Shown: positions 24,275-33,080 of the stretch, in pieces | Position numbering within the stretch: the first letter of the stretch is position 1 | Layout of the letters: each line of letters opens with the position of its first letter | Notes under the pieces: model-generated | Told to the model about the DNA's origin: nothing | The model's input: the letters and a program-made list of their open reading frames with translations, nothing else | Databases searched by the model: none | Made by a program: the position numbers and the translations under genes | Source of the DNA: a bacterium | Lineage (GTDB): Bacteria; Cyanobacteriota; Vampirovibrionia; Gastranaerophilales; Gastranaerophilaceae | Assembly: GCA_017559905.1 (NCBI GenBank) | Contig: JAFYQF010000007.1 | Span: 1 to 64,000 of the forward strand | Length of the DNA stretch: 64,000 bases | Direction of reading: 5' to 3'

Positions 24275-24586
24275 TTATAAAAGACCTAATTGCATACGAT
24301 TTAGCATTGCAATTTGCTCTGCACCCTCATCTTTTTTAATTGTAGTAGCACCATCAGCAATATCTTTAGCACTCTTACTTTCATCCTTTGTGTCATTAGA
24401 CATTTTTGCATCTTTATTGCTTTCTGCCGCCTGAATACGTTGCAATTTCGCCTTATCCATTGATTTGTCACCAGTTGGTTGCACTCCATAAGCCTGAAGC
24501 GCTCTAATTATCCTTTGGTGCTCATAATCAATCGTACCTACACATCCTGAAATCATACCTGACGCTGTCGAAATATTAATAGACAT
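24275..24586 (-). CDS. Unrecognised small protein, 103 aa
   Basis: A short, Lys/Asp/Ser-rich, mostly disordered protein starting MSINISTASGMISGCVGTID, a Ser/Ile-rich N-terminus of the kind seen in exported flagellar-type substrates, though this is weak evidence. GGAG is 10 bases before the ATG at 24586; the TTG three codons earlier is less likely. Nothing else recognisable. The 211 bases between its stop side and the kinase gene hold no gene. Confidence 0.55.
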   Translation of the reverse strand: MSINISTASGMISGCVGTIDYEHQRIIRALQAYGVQPTGDKSMDKAKLQRIQAAESNKDAKMSNDTKDESKSAKDIADGATTIKKDEGAEQIAMLNRMQLGLL

Positions 24587-24680
24587 AAAGCTCAAACTCC
24601 AATTACTACATATATAATATTATATATACCCAAGTATATATTTAGTTAACAAGAGTGTAAACTTTTATTACACAAAATAA

Positions 24681-24705
24681 AAAGACCGACATAAAATCGG
24701 TCTTT
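24681..24705 (-). terminator. Terminator of the 57-aa gene
   Basis: AAAGACCGA and TCGGTCTTT pair perfectly around CATAAAA, about 90 bases after the stop of the small gene at 24795, with a T-rich tail on the minus strand. Confidence 0.75.
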
Positions 24706-24794
24706 ATTGTATTCCATCCTATCCTTTGTTTCTTCCTTGTCCTATTCCTTATTTCCAACGAGCTGTATTCAGCTACTCAATTTTTTGCCGAGAG

Positions 24795-24968
24795 CTAGGC
24801 GATAAAATTTGTTCCGTATCTGCTAGCACCGTGAAAGAATGATTGTTTCATCATTTCAACAAGTGATTTGCGAATAACTTGTCTGCTATCTAGATCAACT
24901 TCTCTTAATGCTCTTGAAGTTTCTTTATATTTTTCAGCAACATCTGTGAATAATAATGTTCTATCCAT
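24795..24968 (-). CDS. Small unrecognised protein, 57 aa
   Basis: A short frame beginning MDRTLLFTDVAEKYKETSRA and ending SRYGTNFIA, 57 residues, charged and helical with a Phe/His/Gly-rich end. A GAGAGG site lies 11 bases upstream of the ATG and a terminator follows downstream, so it has the layout of a real gene. The family is unknown. Confidence 0.5.
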   Translation of the reverse strand: MDRTLLFTDVAEKYKETSRALREVDLDSRQVIRKSLVEMMKQSFFHGASRYGTNFIA

Positions 24969-25236
24969 CTGACTTAAAGCCTCTCTTTTTCTTTTTTATC
25001 TCTCGTACTTATATAAAAAATTTCAGTAAAAAAATATTGACTTTTTATATTCACTTTATATAAATTTTGTTACATTTCGTAACACTATGTACATTTTTAA
25101 GATTTATTAATGCAGTAAAAAGATTGTTAATATTGACTTTCAACACTTTTACAAAATTATTAGTTAAAGTTTTCAGAAAAAAGACCGATAGTCCAAGCAA
25201 ATAACTATAGATATTTTATATTAAAGGAGAGTTAAA

Positions 25237-26370
25237 ATGGCAAACATTTACGGAGTATTAGGTTCTCAAAATAGAATTCAACAAAGCGAAGTCGTAAATT
25301 GGGGCTCGTGCACTGCCGAAGAAATTCTAGAATTTGAGGAACAAGGGCAAGAGGTTCCTGAACAATATTTGAGTTGGGCTGAAGAAATGGCGGCCTCAAT
25401 GAACGTCCAAGATGATGTAACCTATGAAATGGCACAAATGGAAAGCGGTGGTAGCGGAAACGCTGCGGCAGATTTCAGACAACAACTTTCAGAAGACGGC
25501 GTTAGCTTAAAAAGACAAGGGCAAATTTTCACAGAAGAAAGTAGAAACAAAGAAGAACTAACTCTTCAAACAATTCAACAGATGGGGCCACTTCTTAACG
25601 TTCCTGAACAACTTGAAGAAGAAGCTACCCAAATAGCAGATTCTACAAGAACTCAATTAGAAGTATTAAAATCACAAATAGAATCTTCAGCCGCAGCTAA
25701 AGATGATAAACCTAGAATGTTTCAAGGCAGAGCTGAAAGAGGCGAAATCCAAGGTTTAGAAGCCGTTGCAAAAGCATTGGGTACTCAAGCAACAAACGAA
25801 ATGGAAGGCATAACTCAAGAGCTTGAAGAAGTGGACAAAATTATAAACGAAGGCGTAGCATCTTCTCAACTATCTGTAGATTACGGTGCTGAAACCGTTG
25901 CTATCGGGGCAGAGCTTGTCGGCAAAGGTTCTAGCACTGGAGAAATCATAGGCAAAGTCGCAGGCGCTGTAGGCGGAGTTGCATTAGGCGTCGGAGCAAT
26001 TCTCGGTGGATTCTTTGGCGGACTTATTGGTGGACTATTTGGCGGTAGCAATCGCAGAGTCGGCAAAGAAGCTATAGAACAAGGCTCACAGACAATGACT
26101 GTTGGTCAACAAGGCAACCAAGTTGCAGAACAAGCTGCAGACATCCACGGAGTATCAATCAAATCAGTTGAAAAATCGGAACAAGACCTAAAAACAGCAG
26201 AAGACAGTAACGCCACAGGTGGAGAAACAGATACTCCTGCAAATATTTCACAACCAGAAGATACCGCATCTGAAGAACAAGCTGAAGATATCGTTAGCCA
26301 AGACCCGTCTGTAATTATCACAGACCCTAACGAAATTCTAAAAAGAAAAGAACGCAGAGGTTTAGCGTAA
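25237..26370 (+). CDS. Glycine-zipper membrane-inserting protein, 377 aa
   Basis: An unrecognised acidic protein with no N-terminal signal peptide. Residues 1-230 are hydrophilic and helical (Gln/Glu-rich, coiled-coil-like). Residues 236-270 form one long glycine-zipper hydrophobic segment (GGVALGVGAILGG, then GGFFGGLIGGLFGG). Residues 271-377 are hydrophilic and Glu/Asp-rich. Glycine zippers of this kind insert in membranes or form pores, and the overall plan recalls secreted translocator or pore-forming proteins. Codon use is less A/T-biased than around it. AAAGGAG is well placed before the ATG. It overlaps rpe by 9 bases tail to tail. Confidence 0.7.
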   Translation: MANIYGVLGSQNRIQQSEVVNWGSCTAEEILEFEEQGQEVPEQYLSWAEEMAASMNVQDDVTYEMAQMESGGSGNAAADFRQQLSEDGVSLKRQGQIFTEESRNKEELTLQTIQQMGPLLNVPEQLEEEATQIADSTRTQLEVLKSQIESSAAAKDDKPRMFQGRAERGEIQGLEAVAKALGTQATNEMEGITQELEEVDKIINEGVASSQLSVDYGAETVAIGAELVGKGSSTGEIIGKVAGAVGGVALGVGAILGGFFGGLIGGLFGGSNRRVGKEAIEQGSQTMTVGQQGNQVAEQAADIHGVSIKSVEKSEQDLKTAEDSNATGGETDTPANISQPEDTASEEQAEDIVSQDPSVIITDPNEILKRKERRGLA

Positions 26371-27006
26371 AGATTTAATCGCTTCAGAAATGTTTTCTGA
26401 TTTAAAAATATAATTTCCAGCAACTAAAGAGTTTGCACCGTAAGACGTGCAAACTCTTGCTGTGTCAGCATTAATTCCACCGTCAACCTGCAAATACAAA
26501 CCATCTTGAGCGTAAGTTTTCAATACTTTCAATTTTTCAGCGCAATCTTCCATGAATTTTTGCCCGCCAAAACCTGGTTCAACAGTCATTACTAGAACTA
26601 AATCAAAATATTTTATATATTCAAGAATTTCTTCAGGCGAAGTCTTTGGTTTTATCGAAATACCAGCTTTTACACCAAAACTCTTTATATATTGCGCTAA
26701 ATCTACAATTTCACTGTTATCAACAGCTTCATAATGAAACGTAATTATATCAGCACCCGCATCAGCAAAATCTTTTATATATTTTCTAGGATTTTCAATC
26801 ATCAAATGCACATCAAAAACCTTATCAGTTGATGTTCTAATAGCTTTCACCACAGGAGCACCAATTGTAATATTTGGAACAAAATGCCCATCCATTACAT
26901 CTATATGAATCCAATCAGCTCCGCACTCTGCAACATATTTTACATCTCTACCCAAATTTGCAAAATCGGCAGACAATATTGATGGAGAAACAACTATTCT
27001 TGACAT
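26362..27006 (-). CDS. rpe: Ribulose-phosphate 3-epimerase
   Basis: A 214-residue TIM-barrel enzyme interconverting ribulose-5-phosphate and xylulose-5-phosphate in the pentose phosphate pathway. Conserved parts: SPSILSADFANLG, HIDVMDGHFVPN with metal and catalytic Asp, VHLMIENP, MTVEPGFGGQKFM and QVDGGIN. Its start overlaps the end of rnc by 13 bases, so translation is coupled. Last gene of the pyrH-frr-cdsA-rnc-rpe operon. Confidence 0.97.
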   Translation of the reverse strand: MSRIVVSPSILSADFANLGRDVKYVAECGADWIHIDVMDGHFVPNITIGAPVVKAIRTSTDKVFDVHLMIENPRKYIKDFADAGADIITFHYEAVDNSEIVDLAQYIKSFGVKAGISIKPKTSPEEILEYIKYFDLVLVMTVEPGFGGQKFMEDCAEKLKVLKTYAQDGLYLQVDGGINADTARVCTSYGANSLVAGNYIFKSENISEAIKSLR

Positions 27007-27689
27007 TTAATAACTCCTAATTTCTTACAAGCCTCATACGCACACTTCTGTTCAGCATCCTTTTTAGATTTGCCAGAACCCATCGCCACCACTTCACCAC
27101 GATAAGAAACTTCAACTGTAAAAATCTTATTATGTGGAGGTCCACTTTCAGAAACCAGTTTGTACTGAGGAATTTCCTTATTTAAACCTTGTGTATATTC
27201 TTGCAACAAAGCTTTTGCATTATATTTATCCATATTCTGCGCAATTTCAGCTACATAAGGTTCAAAAATATCTTTCAATTTAGCTCTTAATTCATCAAAC
27301 TTCCCGTCCAAATAATACGCACCCAAAACGGCTTCAAATGCACATGCACTAACAGATTCTAGATTCTTAATACCTTGCTTGCCATCATGTTCAGATGTAA
27401 TAATTAATTTTGCCAACCCAATTTTTTTCGAAATATTTGACAATATATTATCAGAAACTGCTATAGAACGAATTTTAGACATTTCACCTTCGTGAGCTTG
27501 AGGGAACTTTTCAAACAAAATTTCTGACATCGCCAACTTCAAAACCGCATCACCTAAAAACTCCATCCTCTCATAACATTTAGTATAATCAAGGTTTTTC
27601 TCTTGAGTATAAGATGGGTGAGTTAAGGCGCTTATGAAATAATCTTTGTTGTCAATTTTTATCCCAAAAATTTCTTCAACAGTTTTCAT
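26994..27689 (-). CDS. rnc: Ribonuclease III
   Basis: RNase III cuts double-stranded RNA in rRNA and mRNA processing. The 231-residue product has the nuclease signature ERMEFLGDAVLKLAMSEILF (about residues 40-59), a second acidic site in SACAFEAVLGAYYLDGK, and a C-terminal double-stranded RNA-binding domain from ALLQEYTQ to SKKDAEQKCAYEAC. Lies directly against cdsA with no gap. Confidence 0.97.
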   Translation of the reverse strand: MKTVEEIFGIKIDNKDYFISALTHPSYTQEKNLDYTKCYERMEFLGDAVLKLAMSEILFEKFPQAHEGEMSKIRSIAVSDNILSNISKKIGLAKLIITSEHDGKQGIKNLESVSACAFEAVLGAYYLDGKFDELRAKLKDIFEPYVAEIAQNMDKYNAKALLQEYTQGLNKEIPQYKLVSESGPPHNKIFTVEVSYRGEVVAMGSGKSKKDAEQKCAYEACKKLGVIKCQE

Positions 27690-28562
27690 CTAAAAAAGTC
27701 CTTTAAAAAAGTTTGCACAATCAACTACCAATTGATTTGAGAACACGAAATATTTACAGAAATAATACATTACAGGGATTGTGAAAATAAAACTATCAGT
27801 TCTATCTAAAAATCCACCGTGACCTGGTAGAGTGTCACCACTATCTTTAACACCTGCATCACGCTTGATCAAAGATTCACACAAATCCCCAATTTGAGCA
27901 AAAGTTGTGCATAAAAGCCCTGCAATTAATGAATAATACCATTCTAAATTAATAAAATAACCGATTACAAAACATCCCAAAACTGCCGCTACAGCTCCAC
28001 CAACAGAACCTTCAATAGTTTTGTTTGGGCTAACGATAGGTGCAAGTTTATGTTTACCAAGATGTCTTCCTGCATAATAAGCACCGATATCAGTCAAAAG
28101 AATTGCCGTAAACATCATAACCACAAAACCTAAACCATCATGAAATCTTTCTGATGAAAGCTCTCTTAAGAATAGAATTTGTAATGGAAACCAACCGCAG
28201 TAAATAAAGCCCAAAATAGTTGTTGCGGCATTGGCTATGTAAGGCTGACGACCTTTGAATAACACCCACATAAACGCACCGATAGAAAAGATTGTTAGCG
28301 CTAACGCAGCTAAATCATATCTTTGTGCATACGCTGTAAGTCCAAATACAAATTCCGCCAGCCATATAACCTTTAGACTTGGATAAAAACCCTTATGCTC
28401 AAGGATTTTCACGAACTCTCTCGACGCAATAAAAACAAAAACATAAGTCAATAAAAGTAGCCAAATACCACTTTTAATTATTGCAGCCATTGCGATAGTA
28501 CCTAACACAAAGCCAATTAACATTCTAGTTGCATTTCTGTTTAAACCGCCGATTACATCCAT
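27690..28562 (-). CDS. cdsA: Phosphatidate cytidylyltransferase
   Basis: CdsA makes CDP-diacylglycerol from phosphatidic acid and CTP, the branch point to bacterial phospholipids. The 290-residue membrane protein has about eight hydrophobic segments and the family signature near the C-terminus, SLIKRDAGVKDSG followed by PGHGGFLDRTDS. Its ATG overlaps the frr stop by one base (TAATG). Confidence 0.96.
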   Translation of the reverse strand: MDVIGGLNRNATRMLIGFVLGTIAMAAIIKSGIWLLLLTYVFVFIASREFVKILEHKGFYPSLKVIWLAEFVFGLTAYAQRYDLAALALTIFSIGAFMWVLFKGRQPYIANAATTILGFIYCGWFPLQILFLRELSSERFHDGLGFVVMMFTAILLTDIGAYYAGRHLGKHKLAPIVSPNKTIEGSVGGAVAAVLGCFVIGYFINLEWYYSLIAGLLCTTFAQIGDLCESLIKRDAGVKDSGDTLPGHGGFLDRTDSFIFTIPVMYYFCKYFVFSNQLVVDCANFFKGLF

Positions 28563-29128
28563 TATACTGTCATTACCTCTTTTTCTTTTTCTGATACTGC
28601 AGAATCAATCATTGCTGTATATTTATCAGTCAATTTTTGAATATCGTCTTGATTCCCTTTAACTGTATCTTCAGGAAGATTTTCAGATTTTTCCAATTTT
28701 TTCAAATCATCAGTCATATCACGACGAACGTTTCTAACTGCAACTTTAGCATCTTCACCCATTTTCTTAACGTCTTTAACGATTTCACGACGTCTTTCTT
28801 CTGTCAATGGTGGAAATGGTAATCTAATACAAATACCGTCACTGTTTGGTGTAATCCCTATTTCAGCTTTGATAATTGCTTTTTCAATTTCTTTCAAAAT
28901 AGACTTGTCATAAGGTGAGATTACAAGAGTTGTACCATCTTGGACACTTACTTGAGACATTTGTCTTAATGGGGTTGGCGCTCCATAGTAATCAACCAAA
29001 ACTTTGTCCAAAATCATTGGATTAGCACGTCCTGAACGAACTGAAGCAAATTCTCTTTTCAAAGAAGCGATGGCTTTTTCCATTTTTTCTTCGCCAAACA
29101 AAAATAATTCTTCTAAACTTTCTGACAT
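28562..29128 (-). CDS. frr: Ribosome recycling factor
   Basis: RRF with EF-G splits post-termination ribosomes. The 188-residue product shows REFASVRSGRANP, LRQMSQVSVQDGTTLVISPY, PNSDGICIRLPFPPLTEERR and VRNVRRD, all typical. An N-terminal extension of a few residues (MSESLEELFLFGEE) precedes the usual helix. It follows pyrH by 35 bases, the standard order. Confidence 0.98.
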   Translation of the reverse strand: MSESLEELFLFGEEKMEKAIASLKREFASVRSGRANPMILDKVLVDYYGAPTPLRQMSQVSVQDGTTLVISPYDKSILKEIEKAIIKAEIGITPNSDGICIRLPFPPLTEERRREIVKDVKKMGEDAKVAVRNVRRDMTDDLKKLEKSENLPEDTVKGNQDDIQKLTDKYTAMIDSAVSEKEKEVMTV

Positions 29129-29163
29129 ATTGAACCTCTTTCAATTTATGTATATAATTTTAT

Positions 29164-29886
29164 CTATTTGCTAATATAAGTTCCGACTTCTTCATCCCCA
29201 AGAACTCTCAATATTCCGTCTTTAAGAAGAAAATCGAACACAACAATTGGAATTTCGTTCTGTTTGCATAATGCGCAAGCAGCAGTATCCATAACTTTTA
29301 AACCATTTTTAATAATATCATCATAAGATATTTTGTCTAATTTTTTAGCTTCAGGATTTGTACGAGGGTCGTCTGTATAAACACCATCAACTCCATTTTT
29401 AGCCATCAACATAGCATCAGCCCCAATTTCAGAAGCTCTTAACGCTGCAGCAGTATCTGTTGTAAAGAATGGGTTTCCTGTCCCAGCCGCAAATATAACA
29501 ACACGACCTTTTTCAAGATGCCTGATTGCTCTATGCCTAATATAAGGTTCAGCAACTTTGTTAATTTCTAATGCTGTTTGAACACGGCAAGGCACATCCA
29601 TTTGGATTAAAGCACTTTGTAAAGCAATTGCGTTCATCACAGTAGCAAGCATTCCAACATAATCACCAGAAGCTTGATCCATGCCTAGCTTTGCACTATT
29701 TTTCATACCTCTGAAAATATTTCCGCCACCAACAACAACCGCAACTTCAACACCTGCATCGACAGCTTTTTTAATTTCATTTGCAATCATAGTAACAGGA
29801 TTTGGATCAATACCAAACTGCTGTTCACCTAAAAGAGCCTCTCCGCTAATCTTTAACAAAATTCTTTTATATTTCAAATTTCTCAT
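29164..29886 (-). CDS. pyrH: Uridylate kinase
   Basis: PyrH phosphorylates UMP to UDP. The 240-residue amino-acid-kinase-fold protein shows KRILLKISGEAL, VVVGGGNIFRG, ASGDYVGMLATVMNA, FAAGTGNPFFTTDTAA and KNGVDGVYTDDPR. First gene of the operon with frr, cdsA, rnc and rpe; rpsB and tsf, often upstream, are absent here. Confidence 0.98.
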   Translation of the reverse strand: MRNLKYKRILLKISGEALLGEQQFGIDPNPVTMIANEIKKAVDAGVEVAVVVGGGNIFRGMKNSAKLGMDQASGDYVGMLATVMNAIALQSALIQMDVPCRVQTALEINKVAEPYIRHRAIRHLEKGRVVIFAAGTGNPFFTTDTAAALRASEIGADAMLMAKNGVDGVYTDDPRTNPEAKKLDKISYDDIIKNGLKVMDTAACALCKQNEIPIVVFDFLLKDGILRVLGDEEVGTYISK

Positions 29887-30118
29887 AATTCCCCTCTTTT
29901 TACTTATACTAACCTAAACTAAAACTGATGTAAAGCAGAAAAAATCATGCCAGTGCGCACTTTATTAAGTTTTATTAATCAAAACATATACTCCAATATT
30001 CAATCATAGCTTAATTTTTCAAATTAGTATATATTTTTTAAATAAAAAATAGCAATTTTTTATATACAAATGCGTTTATAATAGTATAAGAGATAACACA
30101 AAACGAGAAGGAGATTAT

Positions 30119-30307
30119 ATGGCAAGAGTTTTAATTTCAATGCCGGAAGAGTTTCTAAACAAGATTGACCAAGTAGCTGACGGCGAAAATCGTTCCAGAA
30201 GCGAATTAATTAGAGAAGCGTTAAGAACGTACATCTACAAACAAAAAGTCCGAGAATCAACAACGGCAGCTAAAAACGCAGAAATTCTAGACTCTTTGCT
30301 AGAATAA
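30119..30307 (+). CDS. Ribbon-helix-helix (CopG-type) protein
   Basis: A 62-residue DNA-binding protein: ARVLISMPEEFLNKIDQVAD is the ribbon and first helix, NRSRSELIREALRTYI the second helix with the usual RSELIREA signature. Such proteins act as small repressors or antitoxins. No toxin gene is adjacent, so it is an orphan. GGAGAT stands before the ATG, and TATAAT at 30077-30082 is a probable -10 box without a good -35. A structured RNA candidate follows 45 bases after the stop. Confidence 0.88.
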   Translation: MARVLISMPEEFLNKIDQVADGENRSRSELIREALRTYIYKQKVRESTTAAKNAEILDSLLE

Positions 30308-30351
30308 TAAGTTTAAAAGATTTTTAAAATTAGTGATAATCACACAATTCA

Positions 30352-30433
30352 GAGGGTTTACCCTCCGCGGTCAAAAGACCGTTAGGATGCAAAAGCATTC
30401 TCACCCTTCCTAAAGGGTCGCCTAACAAAAGGC
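30352..30433 (+). ncRNA. Candidate multi-hairpin RNA or 3' UTR element
   Basis: About 80 bases are almost wholly paired: hairpin GAGGG-TTTA-CCCTC (30352-30365); hairpin CGGTC-AAAA-GACCG (30368-30381); then a three-way junction closed by GTTAGG (30381-30386) with CCTAAC (30421-30426), containing ATGC-AAAA-GCAT (30387-30398) and ACCCTT-CCTA-AAGGGT (30403-30418). All stems are perfect and the loops are tetraloops. It lies between the CopG-type gene and a terminator. I know no RNA class with this plan; strand and function are undetermined, as all stems are also perfect in the complement. Confidence 0.55.
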
Positions 30434-30466
30434 AGAATATACGGATTACCAGATTTGGGTTTAAAT

Positions 30467-30501
30467 AAACTGGCAATTTCTTTAAAAGAAATTGCCAGTT
30501 T
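30467..30501. terminator. Bidirectional terminator
   Basis: AAACTGGCAATTTCTT pairs perfectly with the following arm ending GAAATTGCCAGTTT, 35 bases in all, between the plus-strand RNA candidate and the convergent dehydrogenase gene; T-rich flanks on both sides. Confidence 0.92.
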
Positions 30502-30517
30502 ATTTTATTTCATACTC

Positions 30518-31531
30518 TTACACAACTTTATTTTGTACAACACCGTTTTCAAACGCATAAATATTCGCCATTGTCAGGCTTAAAATTCTATCAATAGCTT
30601 CTTTTGTATCGTAAGCTATATGAGGAGTCACAATAACATTGTCCAACTTTAAAAGGCTATTATTCAAAACTATTTTTTGTAAAGCATTAACTTTCATTCG
30701 ACCAACATCTACCAAATAGTCAGGGTCCGTCAATATTTCCTCACTTTCCAACACATCCAAACCTGCTCCTGCGATTTTGCCATCAACAATAGCATTATAA
30801 AGCGCTTGAGTATCAATAATTTCACCTCGTGCAGTATTTATTATAATCGCATTCGGCTTCATTTTTTCAAACGACTTCATATTAAAAATATGATAATTAT
30901 CTTTTGTAAGAGGTGCGTGTATTGAAATAAAATCAGAACGTCTTAACAACTCATCAAAAGGCACATAACTAACCGCATATTTCTCTCTCAAAATCTCTCT
31001 CTCTTTAATATCATATCCTAAAACTTTCAACCCAAAACCATAAGATAGCCTTGCCATTTCTGCACCTATAGCACCAAGCCCAACTATCCCAATAGTTTTG
31101 CCAAACAATTCTGTCCCTATTGTATGCTTCGCATCAACAATAGCATTTTTCAAATCGTTATAAGCTAATGTAATTTTTCTACTAACATCTAACATTAACC
31201 CAAATGCAAATTCTGCAACAGTCATATTCCCATAATTTGGAGTATTAACAACCGTAATCTTATGTTTTTTACAATAATCAATATCAACATGATTAAATCC
31301 AACCGAACGGAGTGCCAAAAGCTTTAGGTTTGGAAATTTTTTAAGAACATCCTTGCCTATTCTTGAAGTCGTGAAACACGAAACGACTTCAGCATCTCGC
31401 CATTCAGACAAAATATTAGAAATGCTACTCAACGATTCTTCTACTAATACAAAATCAAATTCACCATCACAAGAACGCATCAAGTAATCAACTTCATAAT
31501 CGGCAACATCAAAAAATACAATTTTTGTCAT
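30518..31531 (-). CDS. D-2-hydroxyacid dehydrogenase (D-lactate dehydrogenase-like)
   Basis: A 337-residue NAD-dependent enzyme of the D-isomer-specific family. The Rossmann motif is GIVGLGAIGAEMARLSYGFG; the catalytic Arg lies in NTARGEIID, the Glu region follows GLDVLESEE, and the catalytic His is in VTPHIAYDTKEA. NTPNYGNMTVAEFAFGLML matches the family. Features and length are near those of D-lactate dehydrogenase (pyruvate to D-lactate in fermentation), but other 2-hydroxy acids are possible. Single-gene unit with terminator. Confidence 0.9.
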   Translation of the reverse strand: MTKIVFFDVADYEVDYLMRSCDGEFDFVLVEESLSSISNILSEWRDAEVVSCFTTSRIGKDVLKKFPNLKLLALRSVGFNHVDIDYCKKHKITVVNTPNYGNMTVAEFAFGLMLDVSRKITLAYNDLKNAIVDAKHTIGTELFGKTIGIVGLGAIGAEMARLSYGFGLKVLGYDIKEREILREKYAVSYVPFDELLRRSDFISIHAPLTKDNYHIFNMKSFEKMKPNAIIINTARGEIIDTQALYNAIVDGKIAGAGLDVLESEEILTDPDYLVDVGRMKVNALQKIVLNNSLLKLDNVIVTPHIAYDTKEAIDRILSLTMANIYAFENGVVQNKVV

Positions 31532-31533
31532 AA

Positions 31534-31588
31534 AAAAAATCTCCCGTCATTTTCATTAATTAAATGATAAACAACGAGAGATTTTTAA
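31534..31588 (-). terminator. Terminator of the antiporter gene
   Basis: On the minus strand AAAATCTCTC and GAGATTTTT form the base of a long imperfect hairpin (inner AAATGA/TCATTT pairs), ending in a T-run, 16 bases after the nhaD-like stop. Confidence 0.7.
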
Positions 31589-31603
31589 ACATTAGCCAAA
31601 TAT

Positions 31604-32932
31604 CTAATTTGCTAGATATTTAAACCAAACATACACTGAACTAAACAACAATGAAATAAATACAATCAAAATACCGTATTTCATAAATTGCATAAATCCA
31701 ATTGGATGTCCTTTGTGAGCAGAAGTTTCTGAAACAATAACGTTAGCGGCAGCACCGATGATTGTTAAGTTTCCACCTAAACAAGCCCCCAAAGATAAAC
31801 ACCACCAAAGTGGCAATGTATATTCTGCACCCATTACGTTTCTTATTTCAGCAAGCATAGGAGCCATAGTTGCTGTGTATGGAATATTATCAATAATACC
31901 AGAAATAATACCTGAAGCCCAAAGAATTAACATAGCGGCAGCGTTTTGAGAACCGTCAGTTACATTCAAAATCCATTTAGCCATCAAAGCAATACCACCT
32001 GATGCTTCTACACCACCGATAATGATAAACAAACCAATGAAGAAGAAAATTGTATTCCATTCAACATCTTCAAGAATTTCTTTTGGTTTTTCAAAGAATA
32101 ACAAGAAGCTGGCACCTAACATTGCAGTAACACAAGTTTCAATATGAGTGATATCGTGTAAAATAAAACCTAAAATAACAAGTCCTAACACGATTGAGCT
32201 TCTAATCATTAACCATTTGTCTGTGATTGTTTTTGAGTTGTCTAGATTTGCGACTTCAGCCATTCTTTCAGCAGATGCGTGCAAATCTTTTTTAAAGAAC
32301 AAGAACAACACAGCCAAAACTGCAGCCAAAATTATAGCAACAGGCACAGTTAATTCAATTATGAAATCCATAAATGACAAACCACCAACACTACCAATAA
32401 TAATGTTTGGCGGATCACCAATCAATGTTGCTGTACCACCGATATTTGATGCAAAAATTTCTGTAATCAAATATGGCAAAGGATTAATATCCAATTTTTT
32501 AGCAATAAAGAATGTTACAGGCATAATCAAGATAACAGTAGTTACGTTATCAAGAAATGCTGACGCAATCGCTGTAAACAAACCTAATGCAAATAAAATT
32601 CCAACCGGACGCCCTTTTGTAAGTTTCAAAAGTTCGTTTGCAACCCAATTGAACATACCACTTCTTGTTGCAATACTAACAATAATCATCATTGAAACAA
32701 GAAGAAAAATAACGTTAAAGTCAACAAAATTAATAAAATAGTGAGGATCTAAACCACTATCAAGAGTTTTTGATTGACTTACCAATCCCAAAACAATTGT
32801 AATTGCCGCACCAAAAAGCGCAATTGTAACTTTTGGAATTTTTTCTAATGCGATAAACACATAGGCAATCAATAGAATGCCAGCCGAAATCGCTACATTG
32901 TGCGCTTGCACAAATGTGTGTAAGAATTCCAT
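31604..32932 (-). CDS. nhaD: NhaD/ArsB-type sodium/proton antiporter
   Basis: A 442-residue membrane protein with about 12 hydrophobic segments, of the ion transporter superfamily. Motifs include ASAFLDNVTTVILIMPVT, GGTATLIGDPPNIIIGS and SGIISGIIDNIPYTATM, as in NhaD antiporters and related permeases; the ion is inferred. GGAGG lies 7 bases before the ATG at 32932; a frame from 33043 exists but has no site. Divergent from the four-winged-helix regulator at 33106, which probably controls it. Confidence 0.88.
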   Translation of the reverse strand: MEFLHTFVQAHNVAISAGILLIAYVFIALEKIPKVTIALFGAAITIVLGLVSQSKTLDSGLDPHYFINFVDFNVIFLLVSMMIIVSIATRSGMFNWVANELLKLTKGRPVGILFALGLFTAIASAFLDNVTTVILIMPVTFFIAKKLDINPLPYLITEIFASNIGGTATLIGDPPNIIIGSVGGLSFMDFIIELTVPVAIILAAVLAVLFLFFKKDLHASAERMAEVANLDNSKTITDKWLMIRSSIVLGLVILGFILHDITHIETCVTAMLGASFLLFFEKPKEILEDVEWNTIFFFIGLFIIIGGVEASGGIALMAKWILNVTDGSQNAAAMLILWASGIISGIIDNIPYTATMAPMLAEIRNVMGAEYTLPLWWCLSLGACLGGNLTIIGAAANVIVSETSAHKGHPIGFMQFMKYGILIVFISLLFSSVYVWFKYLAN

Positions 32933-32949
32933 CTTAATACCTCCATTTA

Positions 32950-33020
32950 TTGTACAAATATACAAGGCTATTCTATTACAAAAAGGCAAAAAAGCAACTT
33001 GACCTATTCTACATATTGTA
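32950..33020. promoter_or_regulatory. Candidate operator pair between nhaD and the GntR-type gene
   Basis: Two palindromes lie in the 173-base divergent interval: TTGTA-CAAATA-TACAA (32950-32965) and TACA-TAT-TGTA (33010-33020). They share TACA/TGTA half-sites with different spacing, as might be expected for a regulator with several winged helices. Confidence 0.4.
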
Positions 33021-33051
33021 AACATCTTGTTATTAAATAGCAAAATTTCCC

Positions 33052-33080
33052 TTGATGTTTTTTTATAAATAGTGTATCAT
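33052..33080 (+). promoter_or_regulatory. Promoter of the GntR-type gene
   Basis: TTGATG and TATCAT are 17 bases apart, ending 25 bases before the start codon at 33106. Confidence 0.6.

Noticed and set aside
30119-30307. Type II toxin-antitoxin pair with the CopG-type protein
   Set aside because: No toxin-like gene is adjacent; the following sequence is non-coding and hairpin-rich.
32148-32741. 197-codon open frame on the plus strand
   Set aside because: It is antisense to the well-supported nhaD-like gene, has no ribosome site and its Lys/Ile/Asn-rich translation looks like a shadow.
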